Origin: an uncultured Lachnospiraceae bacterium
GTDB taxonomy: Bacteria > Bacillota > Clostridia > Lachnospirales > Lachnospiraceae
Length of the DNA: 64,000 nucleotides
Assembly (NCBI GenBank): GCA_910588845.1
Contig: CAJURU010000002.1
Span: 1-64,000, forward strand
Direction: 5' to 3'
In this document: positions 25,184 through 34,240 of the stretch, one piece after another
Numbering within the stretch: position 1 is the stretch's first letter
Layout: each line of letters opens with the position of its first letter
Made by a program: the position numbers and the translations under genes
Notes under the pieces: model-generated
Told to the model about the DNA's origin: nothing
Seen by the model: only the letters and a program-made list of their open reading frames with translations
Database searches by the model: none

Positions 25184-25228
25184 AAAAATCTCCTGCATAT
25201 ACTGGTAACAGTAGAACAGGAGGTTTTT
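25184..25228 (+). terminator. Terminator overlapping the spoIVA ribosome-binding site
   Basis: AAAAATCTCCTG (25184-25195) pairs with CAGGAGGTTTTT (25217-25228), one U-G pair included. The 3' arm contains AGGAGG (25218-25223), the only Shine-Dalgarno site for spoIVA (ATG 25231). The loop carries CATATACT (25196-25203), similar to a sigma-E -10 (CATACAnT), though no good -35 is visible. Confidence 0.8.
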
Positions 25229-25230
25229 GT

Positions 25231-26718
25231 ATGGAAAATGTGAGTACCGGTACATATAATATTTATAAAGATATCAGTGCGAGGACGAACGGAGATATCT
25301 ATATCGGGGTTGTCGGGCCGGTGAGAACCGGAAAATCTACGTTTATCAAACGTTTTATGGACGTGATGGTATTGCCGGAGATGGAGGATGCCCACAGCAG
25401 GGAGCGCGCCACGGATGAATTGCCTCAGTCGGCGCAGGGGAAGACAATCATGACAACCGAGCCCAAATTTGTACCCAAAGAAGCGGCTAAAATACGTTTG
25501 GGCGATGATTTAGAGGTCAGCGTGCGTCTTATTGACTGTGTGGGTTTTATGGTGGAGGGCGCAAGCGGACATATGGAAGAGGGTACAGAGCGGATGGTGA
25601 AGACGCCCTGGTTCGATTATGAAATTCCCTTTACGCAGGCAGCGGAAATTGGCACGCAGAAGGTAATCCGCGAGCATTCCAATATCGGAATTGTCATTAC
25701 TACGGACGGCTCTATCACGGAACTGCCTCGGGAGGGCTATGTAGCAGCGGAAGAAAAAACAGTCAACTCTTTACAGAAAATCGGCAAACCATTTATCATT
25801 CTTCTGAATACTCAGAAGCCCTATGGTGCGGAGAGCCAGAAGCTTGCCGAGGAGTTGTCTGCGAAGTATGGTGTGACTGTGCTGCCGGTAAACTGTGAAC
25901 AGCTCAGGAAGGATGATATTTACCATATCCTGGAGAGTATTCTCTATGAATTCCCCATTGAGAGGGTAGATTTCTTCCTGCCGAAGTGGGTGGAAATGTT
26001 GGAGAATTCCCATAAAATTAAAGAGAATGTCATTCAAAACGCCATGCAGATTCTTAAGAAATTTACTTTTGCCAAGGATATCCGTGGGACGGAGCTTATG
26101 CCCGAGGGCGAATATATCCGCCGAATGAAGTTGGATAAAGTGGAGCTTTCCCGTGGCTGCGTGCAGATTATCTTCGATATTGACGAGAAATATTATTATG
26201 AAAATATGAGTGAGCTGACCGGCGTGCCCATTCAGGGAGAGTACCAGTTGATTTCTATGATTAAGGAATTGTCCGCGATGAAGAAAGAATACGATAAGGT
26301 GGGCAGCGCTATGGAAGCTGTGAAGCAAAAAGGCTACGGCGTGGTAACGCCACAGCTTACGGACATTGAGATTGAAGAGCCCGTACTTATCCGCCATGGC
26401 AATAAATTTGGCGTAAAGATTAAGGCGCAGTCGCCTTCTATCCATATGATCCGGGCAAACGTGGAGACAGAGATTGCACCTATCATTGGCAGCGAGGAGC
26501 AGGCGCAGGATTTGATTGGCTACATCAAGACTTCCAGAGATCAGGAGGAGGGAATCTGGCAGACGAACATTTTTGGCAAATCTATTGGAGAATTGGTGGA
26601 AGACGGCATCCGCAGCAAAATTACCATGATGGATGATGAGAGCCAGGTGAAGCTGCAAGATACGATGCAGAAAATTGTCAACGACAGCAATGGCGGGCTG
26701 GTGTGTATTATTATTTAG
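25231..26718 (+). CDS. spoIVA: Stage IV sporulation protein A
   Basis: The morphogenetic ATPase that forms the basement layer of the spore coat on the outer forespore membrane. The 495-residue length agrees with the family (about 492). The N-terminal domain has Walker A VGPVRTGKSTFIKRF and switch-like ELPQSAQGKTIMTTEPKF; the C-terminus ends in the conserved hydrophobic GLVCIII needed for membrane/SpoVM association in Bacillus. It should be expressed in the mother cell under sigma-E. Its ribosome-binding site lies in a terminator stem. Confidence 0.97.
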   Translation: MENVSTGTYNIYKDISARTNGDIYIGVVGPVRTGKSTFIKRFMDVMVLPEMEDAHSRERATDELPQSAQGKTIMTTEPKFVPKEAAKIRLGDDLEVSVRLIDCVGFMVEGASGHMEEGTERMVKTPWFDYEIPFTQAAEIGTQKVIREHSNIGIVITTDGSITELPREGYVAAEEKTVNSLQKIGKPFIILLNTQKPYGAESQKLAEELSAKYGVTVLPVNCEQLRKDDIYHILESILYEFPIERVDFFLPKWVEMLENSHKIKENVIQNAMQILKKFTFAKDIRGTELMPEGEYIRRMKLDKVELSRGCVQIIFDIDEKYYYENMSELTGVPIQGEYQLISMIKELSAMKKEYDKVGSAMEAVKQKGYGVVTPQLTDIEIEEPVLIRHGNKFGVKIKAQSPSIHMIRANVETEIAPIIGSEEQAQDLIGYIKTSRDQEEGIWQTNIFGKSIGELVEDGIRSKITMMDDESQVKLQDTMQKIVNDSNGGLVCIII

Positions 26719-26740
26719 CATTAGAAAAAAGAATGAGCAT

Positions 26741-26787
26741 AAGACAGAGAAACAACTGGTTTTCCAGAGTGTTGCTCTGTCTTTTTT
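26741..26787 (+). terminator. Terminator after spoIVA
   Basis: AAGACAGAG (26741-26749) pairs with CTCTGTCTT (26775-26783), followed by a T-run to 26787. The 25-nt loop has an internal CAAC/GTTG stem. Confidence 0.88.
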
Positions 26788-26864
26788 GCCGGTATTTAAA
26801 AAACAATGGGGCTGTCGCACTAACATAAATTACAAGCTATGATTCGTTCAAAATTTTGGATATA

Positions 26865-26893
26865 TTGACGCTCTTTTCCATTTGAATTATAAT
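26865..26893 (+). promoter_or_regulatory. Sigma-A promoter for the surface LRR protein
   Basis: TTGACG (26865-26870), a 17-bp spacer and TATAAT (26888-26893). The leader to ATG 26966 is about 65 nt. Confidence 0.75.
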
Positions 26894-26965
26894 TTAAAGA
26901 ACAGGAAGGCTTTATGGAAATGACCGGAAGCGGTTTTTTCGTTCCACAAGGAGGAGGAAACAGAA

Positions 26966-29755
26966 ATGGAAAATATCAGAGAAGGAAGCGTATGCAAAAA
27001 GGGAACCATTCTCTTTGCGCTTTTCATGTTTTTGGTCTTGGTTCCCTTGAGCGCGCAAGCCAAAGAAACAGATCGTCATGTGACAATTTACGGATTAGGA
27101 AGTCGCGTTCAGGATAAAATAAGCATACCGGCGGATCTTCCCCAGAGTTATCAGATTCCGGCAGGCGGCGGGGGAAAGGCAACCTACCGAATCATCAGCG
27201 GGGAATCGGCGAAGGTTTCGGCATCTGGGCTTGTCACACCCAAATACACCTATTGGAAGAGATATCCGAATTACAGTAGTACTGTCCCCGAAGGGGAAGC
27301 GTATGATTACTATACGATGGAAAGTGGTGATACGAGTATTGAGGTTCGGACGGCGGATGGATCATACACCGTTACCGTAAAGGTGGAAGATTATACGGTT
27401 ACTTATGGCGATGCGGTCATGGATGCATATATCAGGGAAAATATTACACAAACCATGACAGATAGAGAAATAATGGAGGCAGTCGCCAGGTTCCCGGCAA
27501 GCTATGAGTATTCGGCTTCTTATTCCGGCGTTTATTCCATGATCATCTATGGCGGCGGAGATTGCTGGGCAAGTACCAGCGCAATCACGACATTGTGTGA
27601 AAAGATGGGGATTAAGGCTTGGGCGAGAAATGGCAATAAAGATCCAGGTGCAGGCAGCGGGCACATGAATGCCATGGCGGAGCTGAATGGCGTGTATTAT
27701 GAGCTGGAAGCGGGTTATTCTATGAATAAAGTGGATGGTTATCGTCCCTATGACGTCAAAGAGCGGGATTCCCTGTTCAGTTATTATATTTCATCCGGCA
27801 GCCTTGTAGTCTACCAGTATGATGGGCAAGAAACTTCCGGTGTGCTACAGGTGCCACAGGAGATAGGCGGCAGAAAAGTAGAAAAGATTGATAAAAGCGC
27901 CTTCGGGCGAAAGAAGTTTTCGGAGATTAAGCTTCCGGACACATTGACAGAAATTGGCGACTATGCGTTTAGCGACTGCGGCGAACTGACGCGTATCTCC
28001 ATACCGGCTTCCGTCACCCAAATTGGCAAATCTGTTTTTGCGAGTTGTGACAAACTGACGGACATATCGGTGGCAGAGGGAAACGCGGCTTATAAAGAAG
28101 AAGGTCAGGTGATTTACAGCAAGGACGGGAGGATGCTGATTACCTGCCCGGTAGCCGGCAGCGTAACAATCCCTTCTACGGTGATAGAAATTGCAGATTA
28201 TGCGTTTTATTATAATGATAATCTGAAACAGATTGTGATTCCGCAGTCGGTTGCTGAAATAGGAGAAGGCGCTTTTGGAAACTGCGGACAATTATCAAAG
28301 GTGTCCGTAGAAGGAGAGGGGCTTCAAAGAATCGGCACGCATTGTTTTCGCTCTGACGATAAACTTTCTGTAATCACAGTTCCGGCTTCTGTAAAATCTG
28401 TAGGGGCATTTGCATTTGCTTATTGTAATAATTTGAAACATATTTATTTCCTGGGGGACGCGCCGGAAATTGGCGATACGATTGAGGGGACTTTTTATGA
28501 CAATGCATTTCAGGGATGCAGCTTACATGCGTATTATATGGAGCATAACGACACCTGGACACAGCAGGCGTTAGAGAATCACGGCGGAACTGTAACCTGG
28601 CAGCCATGGGCGGGAGCAAAAGGAATCTCCATAGAACATGCGGCCGTTACTTTGGAGCGGAACAGTTTTGCTTACACTGGAGCTTATATTACGCCAACGG
28701 TGAGCGTTAGAATAAATGATATTACCCTGAAAGAAAATAAAGATTACGCGATTGTTTATACGGACAACAAAGAGGTGGGCGATGCCAGGGTAACGGTGCT
28801 GGGGATTGGCTCTTACTTTGGAGAAATTTCTAAAACGTTTACGATTGGCAGGGCGAAGCAGGAAGTCAGGGCATATGTACTGGAACCTGAAATTCGCGTA
28901 AAGAATACAACAGAAATTTATCGTGTTACCGTCAATGGGGAATATACCCGTCTGTCCAACTGTACATTGACATCAAGCAATCCTTCTGTGGCGACGGTTG
29001 ACAGCAAAGGCGTAATCAGAGGTATAGCTGCGGGGACGGCGGAGATTACCGTCCATGTAAAAGGGACAGAAAATTACCTCGATGGAAGCGCAGTCATCAC
29101 GATTACCGTCAAACGCGATTCTGCGCAAGAGGGGAATGGAGACGATAGCCCGGAAAACAACAAACCAACGGATGGCGGGAAGAAAAAGTATTTTGACAAG
29201 AAAACCGGGTTGACAATTGTGCTGGACGCAAACGGCAAAAAGGAAGCTGCAATAAGGGCAGTTGATAAAAAACATGCCAAGGGAACGATAAAGATTCCCA
29301 ATGCCATAAAAGTAAATGGAAAGTCATATAAGATAACATCTATCAGTAAGAATGCGTTTAAAAATCACAAACAGTTAAAGAAAGTCACACTCGGGAAGTA
29401 TATCAAGACGATCGGTGAAGGCGCGTTTAGCGGTTGCGGCAAATTGCAGGCAGTGACGGTCGGCGGAAATGTCACTGTGATTGGGGATAAAGCATTTTAT
29501 AAGTGCAGCGGGCTTCTCAAAATAACGATTCCGGCGAAGGTCAAAAAGATAGGCAAGAGCGCTTTTTATGGATGTAAAAAGTTGAAACGTATTACCATCA
29601 AGTCGAAAATGCTTACGGGTAAAAATGTGGGCGGTAAAGCGTTTAAAGGCATTCATGCGAAGGCGGCAGTCAAAGCGCCAAAGAGCAAATTATCTGCATA
29701 TAAGAAGATGCTGAGAGCAAAAGGAATAGGTGCGAAAGTCAAGGTGCAGGGGTAA
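26966..29755 (+). CDS. BspA-type leucine-rich-repeat surface protein with transglutaminase-like domain
   Basis: A 929-residue secreted protein. It has a signal peptide (hydrophobic 12-30, cleavage near SAQA), then a transglutaminase-like domain (about 150-265) with GGDCWASTSAITTLCEKMG and SGHMNAMAELNGVYYELEAGY supplying Cys and His. Next are TpLRR/LRR_5 repeats (about 290-515; GDYAFSDCGELTRISIP and IGEGAFGNCGQLSKV), an MBG/Ig-like part (about 570-725; Big_2-like SSNPSVATVDSKGVIRGIAAGTAEITV) and a second LRR block to the end. No LPxTG or membrane anchor is seen. Probably a cell-surface adhesin or envelope protein. AGGAGG precedes ATG 26966. Confidence 0.88.
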   Translation: MENIREGSVCKKGTILFALFMFLVLVPLSAQAKETDRHVTIYGLGSRVQDKISIPADLPQSYQIPAGGGGKATYRIISGESAKVSASGLVTPKYTYWKRYPNYSSTVPEGEAYDYYTMESGDTSIEVRTADGSYTVTVKVEDYTVTYGDAVMDAYIRENITQTMTDREIMEAVARFPASYEYSASYSGVYSMIIYGGGDCWASTSAITTLCEKMGIKAWARNGNKDPGAGSGHMNAMAELNGVYYELEAGYSMNKVDGYRPYDVKERDSLFSYYISSGSLVVYQYDGQETSGVLQVPQEIGGRKVEKIDKSAFGRKKFSEIKLPDTLTEIGDYAFSDCGELTRISIPASVTQIGKSVFASCDKLTDISVAEGNAAYKEEGQVIYSKDGRMLITCPVAGSVTIPSTVIEIADYAFYYNDNLKQIVIPQSVAEIGEGAFGNCGQLSKVSVEGEGLQRIGTHCFRSDDKLSVITVPASVKSVGAFAFAYCNNLKHIYFLGDAPEIGDTIEGTFYDNAFQGCSLHAYYMEHNDTWTQQALENHGGTVTWQPWAGAKGISIEHAAVTLERNSFAYTGAYITPTVSVRINDITLKENKDYAIVYTDNKEVGDARVTVLGIGSYFGEISKTFTIGRAKQEVRAYVLEPEIRVKNTTEIYRVTVNGEYTRLSNCTLTSSNPSVATVDSKGVIRGIAAGTAEITVHVKGTENYLDGSAVITITVKRDSAQEGNGDDSPENNKPTDGGKKKYFDKKTGLTIVLDANGKKEAAIRAVDKKHAKGTIKIPNAIKVNGKSYKITSISKNAFKNHKQLKKVTLGKYIKTIGEGAFSGCGKLQAVTVGGNVTVIGDKAFYKCSGLLKITIPAKVKKIGKSAFYGCKKLKRITIKSKMLTGKNVGGKAFKGIHAKAAVKAPKSKLSAYKKMLRAKGIGAKVKVQG

Positions 29756-29822
29756 ACTTTCGTTGACTTTTAGAGAGTCGGCAATTACAATAAAAACAGG
29801 AACTATTGGTGAAAGGACAATC

Positions 29823-30578
29823 ATGAAAATTACTTATATTCATCACAGTACGTTCTGTGTGGAAGTAGCTGGGAAGGCGCTGGTGTTTGATTATTATAAT
29901 GGCAAGGGCCTGCCGTCTTGTGAGTACCATGGCAAACTGCCAGATTATCCCAAAGAGACGCAGATTTATGTGTTTGCCAGTCACAGCCACAGGGATCATT
30001 TTGATACGGAAGTTCTTTCTTGGAGCAGGCATTATCCAGATATCCATTATATATTTGCCAAGGAGGTCAAGAAAAAGCTCGGCAATTCCATGCTGAAACG
30101 GTTAGGTTTTGGCGAGGAAATCAAGGAAAAGATTACTTACGTTAAGCCCAGGGAGAAACATGAGATTTTAGGATTGACCGTTGAGACTTTGTTATCTACC
30201 GATAGCGGCGTTGCCTTTTTAGTGACAGTCGGCGGCAAGGTAATTTATCATGCCGGGGATCTGAACTGGTGGCGGTGGGAAGGAGAGACGGAGGCGTTTA
30301 ATCTCTATCAAGAGGCAACGTATAAGCATCAGATTGACCAGCTTGCGGGTAGGAACTTGGATATTTCCTTTGTGGTGGTAGATCCCAGGCAGGAGCAGGA
30401 CAAATTTCTGGGAATTGATTATTTTATGCAGCAGATTAGCAGCGGATATGTCGTTCCCATGCATCTGTGGAAACGCTATGATTTGGTGGGGGAATACCAA
30501 AGCAGGGCGAATAATGGGCAGATGAGCAGGCGTATTATTTTATTTGACAGGGAGAATCAGTCGCTTGAGTTAGAGTAA
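29823..30578 (+). CDS. Metallo-beta-lactamase fold hydrolase
   Basis: A 251-residue protein with the metal-binding motif ASHSHRDHFD (HxHxDH) near residue 58 and a second histidine in YHAGDLNWW. It resembles the UlaG-like/YtsP branch of small MBL hydrolases. Substrate unknown. ATG 29823 follows GGTGAAAGGA; the longer upstream frame has no site. It lies 67 bp after the LRR gene. The following 189 bp hold no gene that I can support. Confidence 0.82.
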   Translation: MKITYIHHSTFCVEVAGKALVFDYYNGKGLPSCEYHGKLPDYPKETQIYVFASHSHRDHFDTEVLSWSRHYPDIHYIFAKEVKKKLGNSMLKRLGFGEEIKEKITYVKPREKHEILGLTVETLLSTDSGVAFLVTVGGKVIYHAGDLNWWRWEGETEAFNLYQEATYKHQIDQLAGRNLDISFVVVDPRQEQDKFLGIDYFMQQISSGYVVPMHLWKRYDLVGEYQSRANNGQMSRRIILFDRENQSLELE

Positions 30579-30767
30579 ACGAAAAGGGAACAGGCCCGCA
30601 AAAGGGGTTCATCTGCGGTGGGAGGTATTTTATAACCAGGGATTTGTTCTGGCAGCCATGGCGGAACTTGCCTTGTGATTCATGATATGTTATGATATGT
30701 TGCAAAGATGAAAAATGATATGAAATATTGATACGTTAGAAATGATAAAAATAGGAGGTGCGTGAGC

Positions 30768-30905
30768 GTGTTTTTAGCCAGTCTTTTACAGTATGCAGTG
30801 AAATTTGTCTTGTTTGCGGCGGTAGCTTTGGCGGGGATATTTCTTGGTAAGGCATTGCGCGGCAGGAAAGATGCCAAAGCGGGACAGATAAAAGAAGAAA
30901 ATTAA
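30768..30905 (+). CDS. 45-residue single-helix membrane protein
   Basis: A short gene starting at GTG 30768, 7 bp after AGGAGGTG. The product has one hydrophobic helix (about 4-27, VKFVLFAAVALAGIFLGKAL) followed by a basic, lysine-rich cytoplasmic tail ending KEEN. Similar mini-proteins before alaS occur in related Clostridia, as far as I can recall; no function is known. The strong ribosome-binding site, clean composition and gap to alaS of 60 bp support it as real. Confidence 0.7.
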   Translation: MFLASLLQYAVKFVLFAAVALAGIFLGKALRGRKDAKAGQIKEEN

Positions 30906-30965
30906 GCTTGTAACAGTGAAAGTATCTGAACTGTTGCAGAAATAGACAGTTGGAGGAAATTTGTT

Positions 30966-33620
30966 GTGAAGAAGTATGGAGTGAATGAACTGCGCAGGAT
31001 GTATTTGGAGTTTTTTGAGAGCAAGGAGCATCTTGCAATGAAGAGCTTTTCTTTGGTGCCCCACAATGACAACAGTTTGTTGTTAATCAATGCAGGGATG
31101 GCGCCTTTAAAGCCTTATTTTACCGGTCAGGAGATTCCGCCGAGAAAGCGTGTGACGACCTGCCAGAAATGTATTCGTACCGGAGATATTGAGAATGTGG
31201 GTAAGACGGCGCGGCATCTGACATTTTTTGAGATGCTGGGGAATTTTTCATTTGGCGATTACTTTAAACATGAAGCGATTGCCTGGAGCTGGGAATTTCT
31301 CACAGAGGTAATCGGTATGGAACCGGAACGGCTCTATCCGTCCATTTACGGTGAAGATGACGAGGCGTTTGAAATCTGGACGAAGGAAGTAGGCGTTCCG
31401 GCGGAGAAGATTACGCGTTTCTACCGTGATGAAAATGGCGAGTGCGACAATTTCTGGGAGCATGGCGCAGGTCCTTGCGGTCCCTGTTCGGAGATTTATT
31501 ATGACCGCGGAGAAGCATACGGCTGCGGGAAGCCGGACTGTAAAGTGGGCTGTGACTGCGACCGTTTTATGGAGGTTTGGAACAACGTATTCACGCAGTT
31601 TGACGGGGATGGACACGGCAATTATGAAGAACTTGCCAACAAGAACATTGATACCGGAATGGGGCTCGAACGTCTGGCGGTAGTAGTGCAGGAGGTTGAT
31701 TCTGTATTTGATATTGACACGATGAAAGCGATTCGGGACAAGGTATGCGAAGTATCCGGCAAGACTTATCAGACCGAGGAATTGGATGATGTGTCTATTC
31801 GTCTGATTACGGACCATATGCGTTCGGCGACGTTCATGATTTCCGATGGAATTATGCCCTCCAACGAGGGGCGCGGATACGTGCTGCGCCGTTTAATCCG
31901 CCGTGCTGCGCGCCATGGAAGGCTGCTTGGTATCAAAGACAAGTTCCTGGCAACTTTGAGCGCTGCCGTGATAGCTGAGAGCAAAGACGGCTATCCAGAA
32001 TTGGAAGAGAAGAAGCAATTTATTTTTAAGGTATTGACCCAGGAGGAAGAGAAGTTTGACAAGACCATCGACCAGGGGTTGAGCATTCTCGCGCAGATGC
32101 AGGAGGAGATGGCAAAGGCCGGACAGAAAGTTCTTTCCGGGGAGAATGCTTTCAAATTATATGATACTTATGGATTCCCTATGGATTTGACGCAGGAAAT
32201 TTTAGAAGAGAAAGGTTTTACTATTGACGAGGCGGGCTTTGCTTCCTGTATGGAAGAACAGCGGAATAAAGCGAGAAATGCCAGGAAAGAGACGAATTAT
32301 ATGGGAGCTGACGCCACGGTCTATGATGAGATTGATACAAAAATCACCTCAGAATTTGTTGGTTATGACCGTTTCGTGCATAGCTCTGAAATTACAGTGC
32401 TGACGACGGAGACAGAGTTGACGGAGGCGCTTTCTGACGGTGAACACGGAACCATCATTGTGAAAGAGACGCCATTTTATGCTACCATGGGTGGACAGAA
32501 TGCAGATAGCGGAATGATCTGCGCGGGCGAAAATAAGTTCCAGGTAGAAGATACTATCCACCTCAGAGGCGGACGTATTGGGCATGTGGGAAAAGTTATT
32601 TCCGGTATGTTTAAGGTAGGCGATGCGGTTGAGCTTGCCGTGGCTGAGGAAAAACGCGCGCTCATTGGCAGGAACCATAGCGCCACCCATTTATTACAGA
32701 AAGCGCTGCGCGAGGTGTTAGGAAGCCATGTGGAACAGCACGGTTCCGATGTGAATGCGGACAGGCTGCGCTTTGACTTCTCCCATTTTGCAGCGATGAC
32801 GCCGGAAGAAATTGCCAAGACGGAGGCGATTGTCAATGAGAAGATTGCAGCGGCTCTCCCGGTAGTGACGGAGGTTATGAGCCTTGAGGAAGCGAAAAAG
32901 ACCGGGGCTATGGCGTTGTTTGGTGAGAAATATGGAGACTCGGTGCGGGTTGTTAAGATGGGAGATTTCTCTGTAGAACTCTGCGGTGGAACTCATGTGG
33001 ACAATACCAGCAGTATCAGCGCTTTTAAGATTGTCTCAGAATCAGGTGTTGCCGCAGGCGTGCGCAGGATAGAAGCGCTTACCTCCAAAGCGGTATTTAC
33101 TTATTATGACAAAATGGAAGAATTAATTTCACAGGCTGCAAAGACTGTTAAGACTACCCCGGCTGGTCTGGTGGAGAAGTTAGAACATCTTATGGCAGAG
33201 ATGAAAGCGTTACAGGCAGAGAATGAGTCATTGAAGAGTAAGGCGGCGAAGGATGCGCTGGGAGACGTTATGGATCAGGCATGTGAAGTATCCGGTGTGA
33301 AGCTGCTGGCGGCAACCGTTCCGGGCGTCGATATGAATGGACTGCGTGACTTGGGTGACCAGCTCAAGGACAAGCTGGGCGAAGGCGTGGTCGTACTGGC
33401 TTCAGAGAATGACGGCAAGGTGAGCCTGATTGCCATGGCGACACAGGGAGCTATGGATAAGGGCGCTCATGCCGGGAACTTGATAAAATCGATCGCCGGC
33501 AAAGTTGGCGGCGGCGGTGGCGGACGTCCTAACATGGCGCAGGCGGGTGGCAAGAATCCGGCGGGAATTCCAGACGCCATAGCGGAGGCGAAGACAGCGT
33601 TAGAGGGTCAGATAAAATAG
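30966..33620 (+). CDS. alaS: Alanine--tRNA ligase
   Basis: Charges tRNA-Ala in the cytoplasm. The 884-residue length is normal. The class II catalytic core opens with LRRMYLEFFESKEHLAMKS and has GNFSFGDYFK; the editing domain has the zinc motifs HSATHLL (near 570) and CGGTHV (near 672); the glycine-rich C-Ala segment GGGGGGRPNMAQAGG is near 850. GTG 30966 follows GGAGG at 9 bp. I found no T-box upstream. Confidence 0.97.
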   Translation: MKKYGVNELRRMYLEFFESKEHLAMKSFSLVPHNDNSLLLINAGMAPLKPYFTGQEIPPRKRVTTCQKCIRTGDIENVGKTARHLTFFEMLGNFSFGDYFKHEAIAWSWEFLTEVIGMEPERLYPSIYGEDDEAFEIWTKEVGVPAEKITRFYRDENGECDNFWEHGAGPCGPCSEIYYDRGEAYGCGKPDCKVGCDCDRFMEVWNNVFTQFDGDGHGNYEELANKNIDTGMGLERLAVVVQEVDSVFDIDTMKAIRDKVCEVSGKTYQTEELDDVSIRLITDHMRSATFMISDGIMPSNEGRGYVLRRLIRRAARHGRLLGIKDKFLATLSAAVIAESKDGYPELEEKKQFIFKVLTQEEEKFDKTIDQGLSILAQMQEEMAKAGQKVLSGENAFKLYDTYGFPMDLTQEILEEKGFTIDEAGFASCMEEQRNKARNARKETNYMGADATVYDEIDTKITSEFVGYDRFVHSSEITVLTTETELTEALSDGEHGTIIVKETPFYATMGGQNADSGMICAGENKFQVEDTIHLRGGRIGHVGKVISGMFKVGDAVELAVAEEKRALIGRNHSATHLLQKALREVLGSHVEQHGSDVNADRLRFDFSHFAAMTPEEIAKTEAIVNEKIAAALPVVTEVMSLEEAKKTGAMALFGEKYGDSVRVVKMGDFSVELCGGTHVDNTSSISAFKIVSESGVAAGVRRIEALTSKAVFTYYDKMEELISQAAKTVKTTPAGLVEKLEHLMAEMKALQAENESLKSKAAKDALGDVMDQACEVSGVKLLAATVPGVDMNGLRDLGDQLKDKLGEGVVVLASENDGKVSLIAMATQGAMDKGAHAGNLIKSIAGKVGGGGGGRPNMAQAGGKNPAGIPDAIAEAKTALEGQIK

Positions 33621-33690
33621 CAGTTTTACCCATGAGATTTTCAAAGTTGGTGTGTAGCTGAACTATTGTAAAATTTTCCAGTAAAAGTAG

Positions 33691-33718
33691 TTGACTTACA
33701 GAAAAAATCTGCTATAAT
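33691..33718 (+). promoter_or_regulatory. Sigma-A promoter of rpsU
   Basis: TTGACT (33691-33696), a 16-bp spacer and TATAAT (33713-33718). The start site would be near 33725, about 73 nt before rpsU. Confidence 0.75.
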
Positions 33719-33797
33719 GAATGATAGTGCAATAAAATATGACCCAAACAGTTGAATATGCACAATACGCAACTGGAGGGAGGTTAGGTGTGAGAGT

Positions 33798-33974
33798 ATG
33801 TCAAATGTAATCGTTAAAGAAAACGAAACTTTGGACAGCGCTTTACGCAGATTCAAAAGAAACTGTGCGAAAGCAGGGATTCAGCAGGAGATTCGTAAGA
33901 GAGAGCATTACGAAAAACCGAGCGTGAGACGTAAGAAGAAGTCCGAAGCAGCTAGAAAACGTAAATATAATTAA
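33798..33974 (+). CDS. rpsU: 30S ribosomal protein S21
   Basis: A 58-residue, very basic protein reading SNVIVKENETLDSALRRFKR then NCAKAGIQQEIRKREHYEKP and ending in a lysine/arginine-rich tail. This is the complete bS21, which sits at the 3' end of 16S rRNA in the small subunit and assists initiation. ATG 33798 follows AGGTG at 7 bp; a GGAGGGAGG lies further upstream. It has its own promoter and terminator, so it is a single-gene unit. Confidence 0.95.
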   Translation: MSNVIVKENETLDSALRRFKRNCAKAGIQQEIRKREHYEKPSVRRKKKSEAARKRKYN

Positions 33975-33982
33975 TTGTGTAA

Positions 33983-34029
33983 AAGAACCCCGCATGTTCT
34001 GCTTTTTCAGAATATGTGGGGTTCTTTTT
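33983..34029 (+). terminator. Terminator of rpsU
   Basis: The arm at 33983-34001 (AAGAACCCC, CAT, TTCTG) pairs with 34008-34026 (CAGAA, ATG, GGGGTTCTT) around a 6-nt loop, followed by a T-run to 34029. Confidence 0.93.
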
Positions 34030-34240
34030 GAAAAAGGATGCCAACAATAGAAAGAAGTCAGTGAAAGGCGTTATGAAACAGTATTATATTTTTTCTGTCA
34101 CACAGGCAGGAAAAAGTTGTCTAATTATATATACGGAGAAAACTTTGCCTGGAAGTGCTGCAAAGTTTGCTGTTCGGAGCTGATGGGTTCCTGCTGCATT
34201 CCCGTATAAAATAAGAAGCGCACTTCAGAAAAGAGGAACC

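Noticed and set aside
25771..26826. 351-codon open frame on the minus strand
   Set aside because: Lies antisense to spoIVA, whose motifs and length are complete. The minus frame has no recognisable domain.
30579..30965. T-box riboswitch before alaS
   Set aside because: No T-box sequence (GGGTGGTACCGCG type) and no stem I/antiterminator pattern seen.
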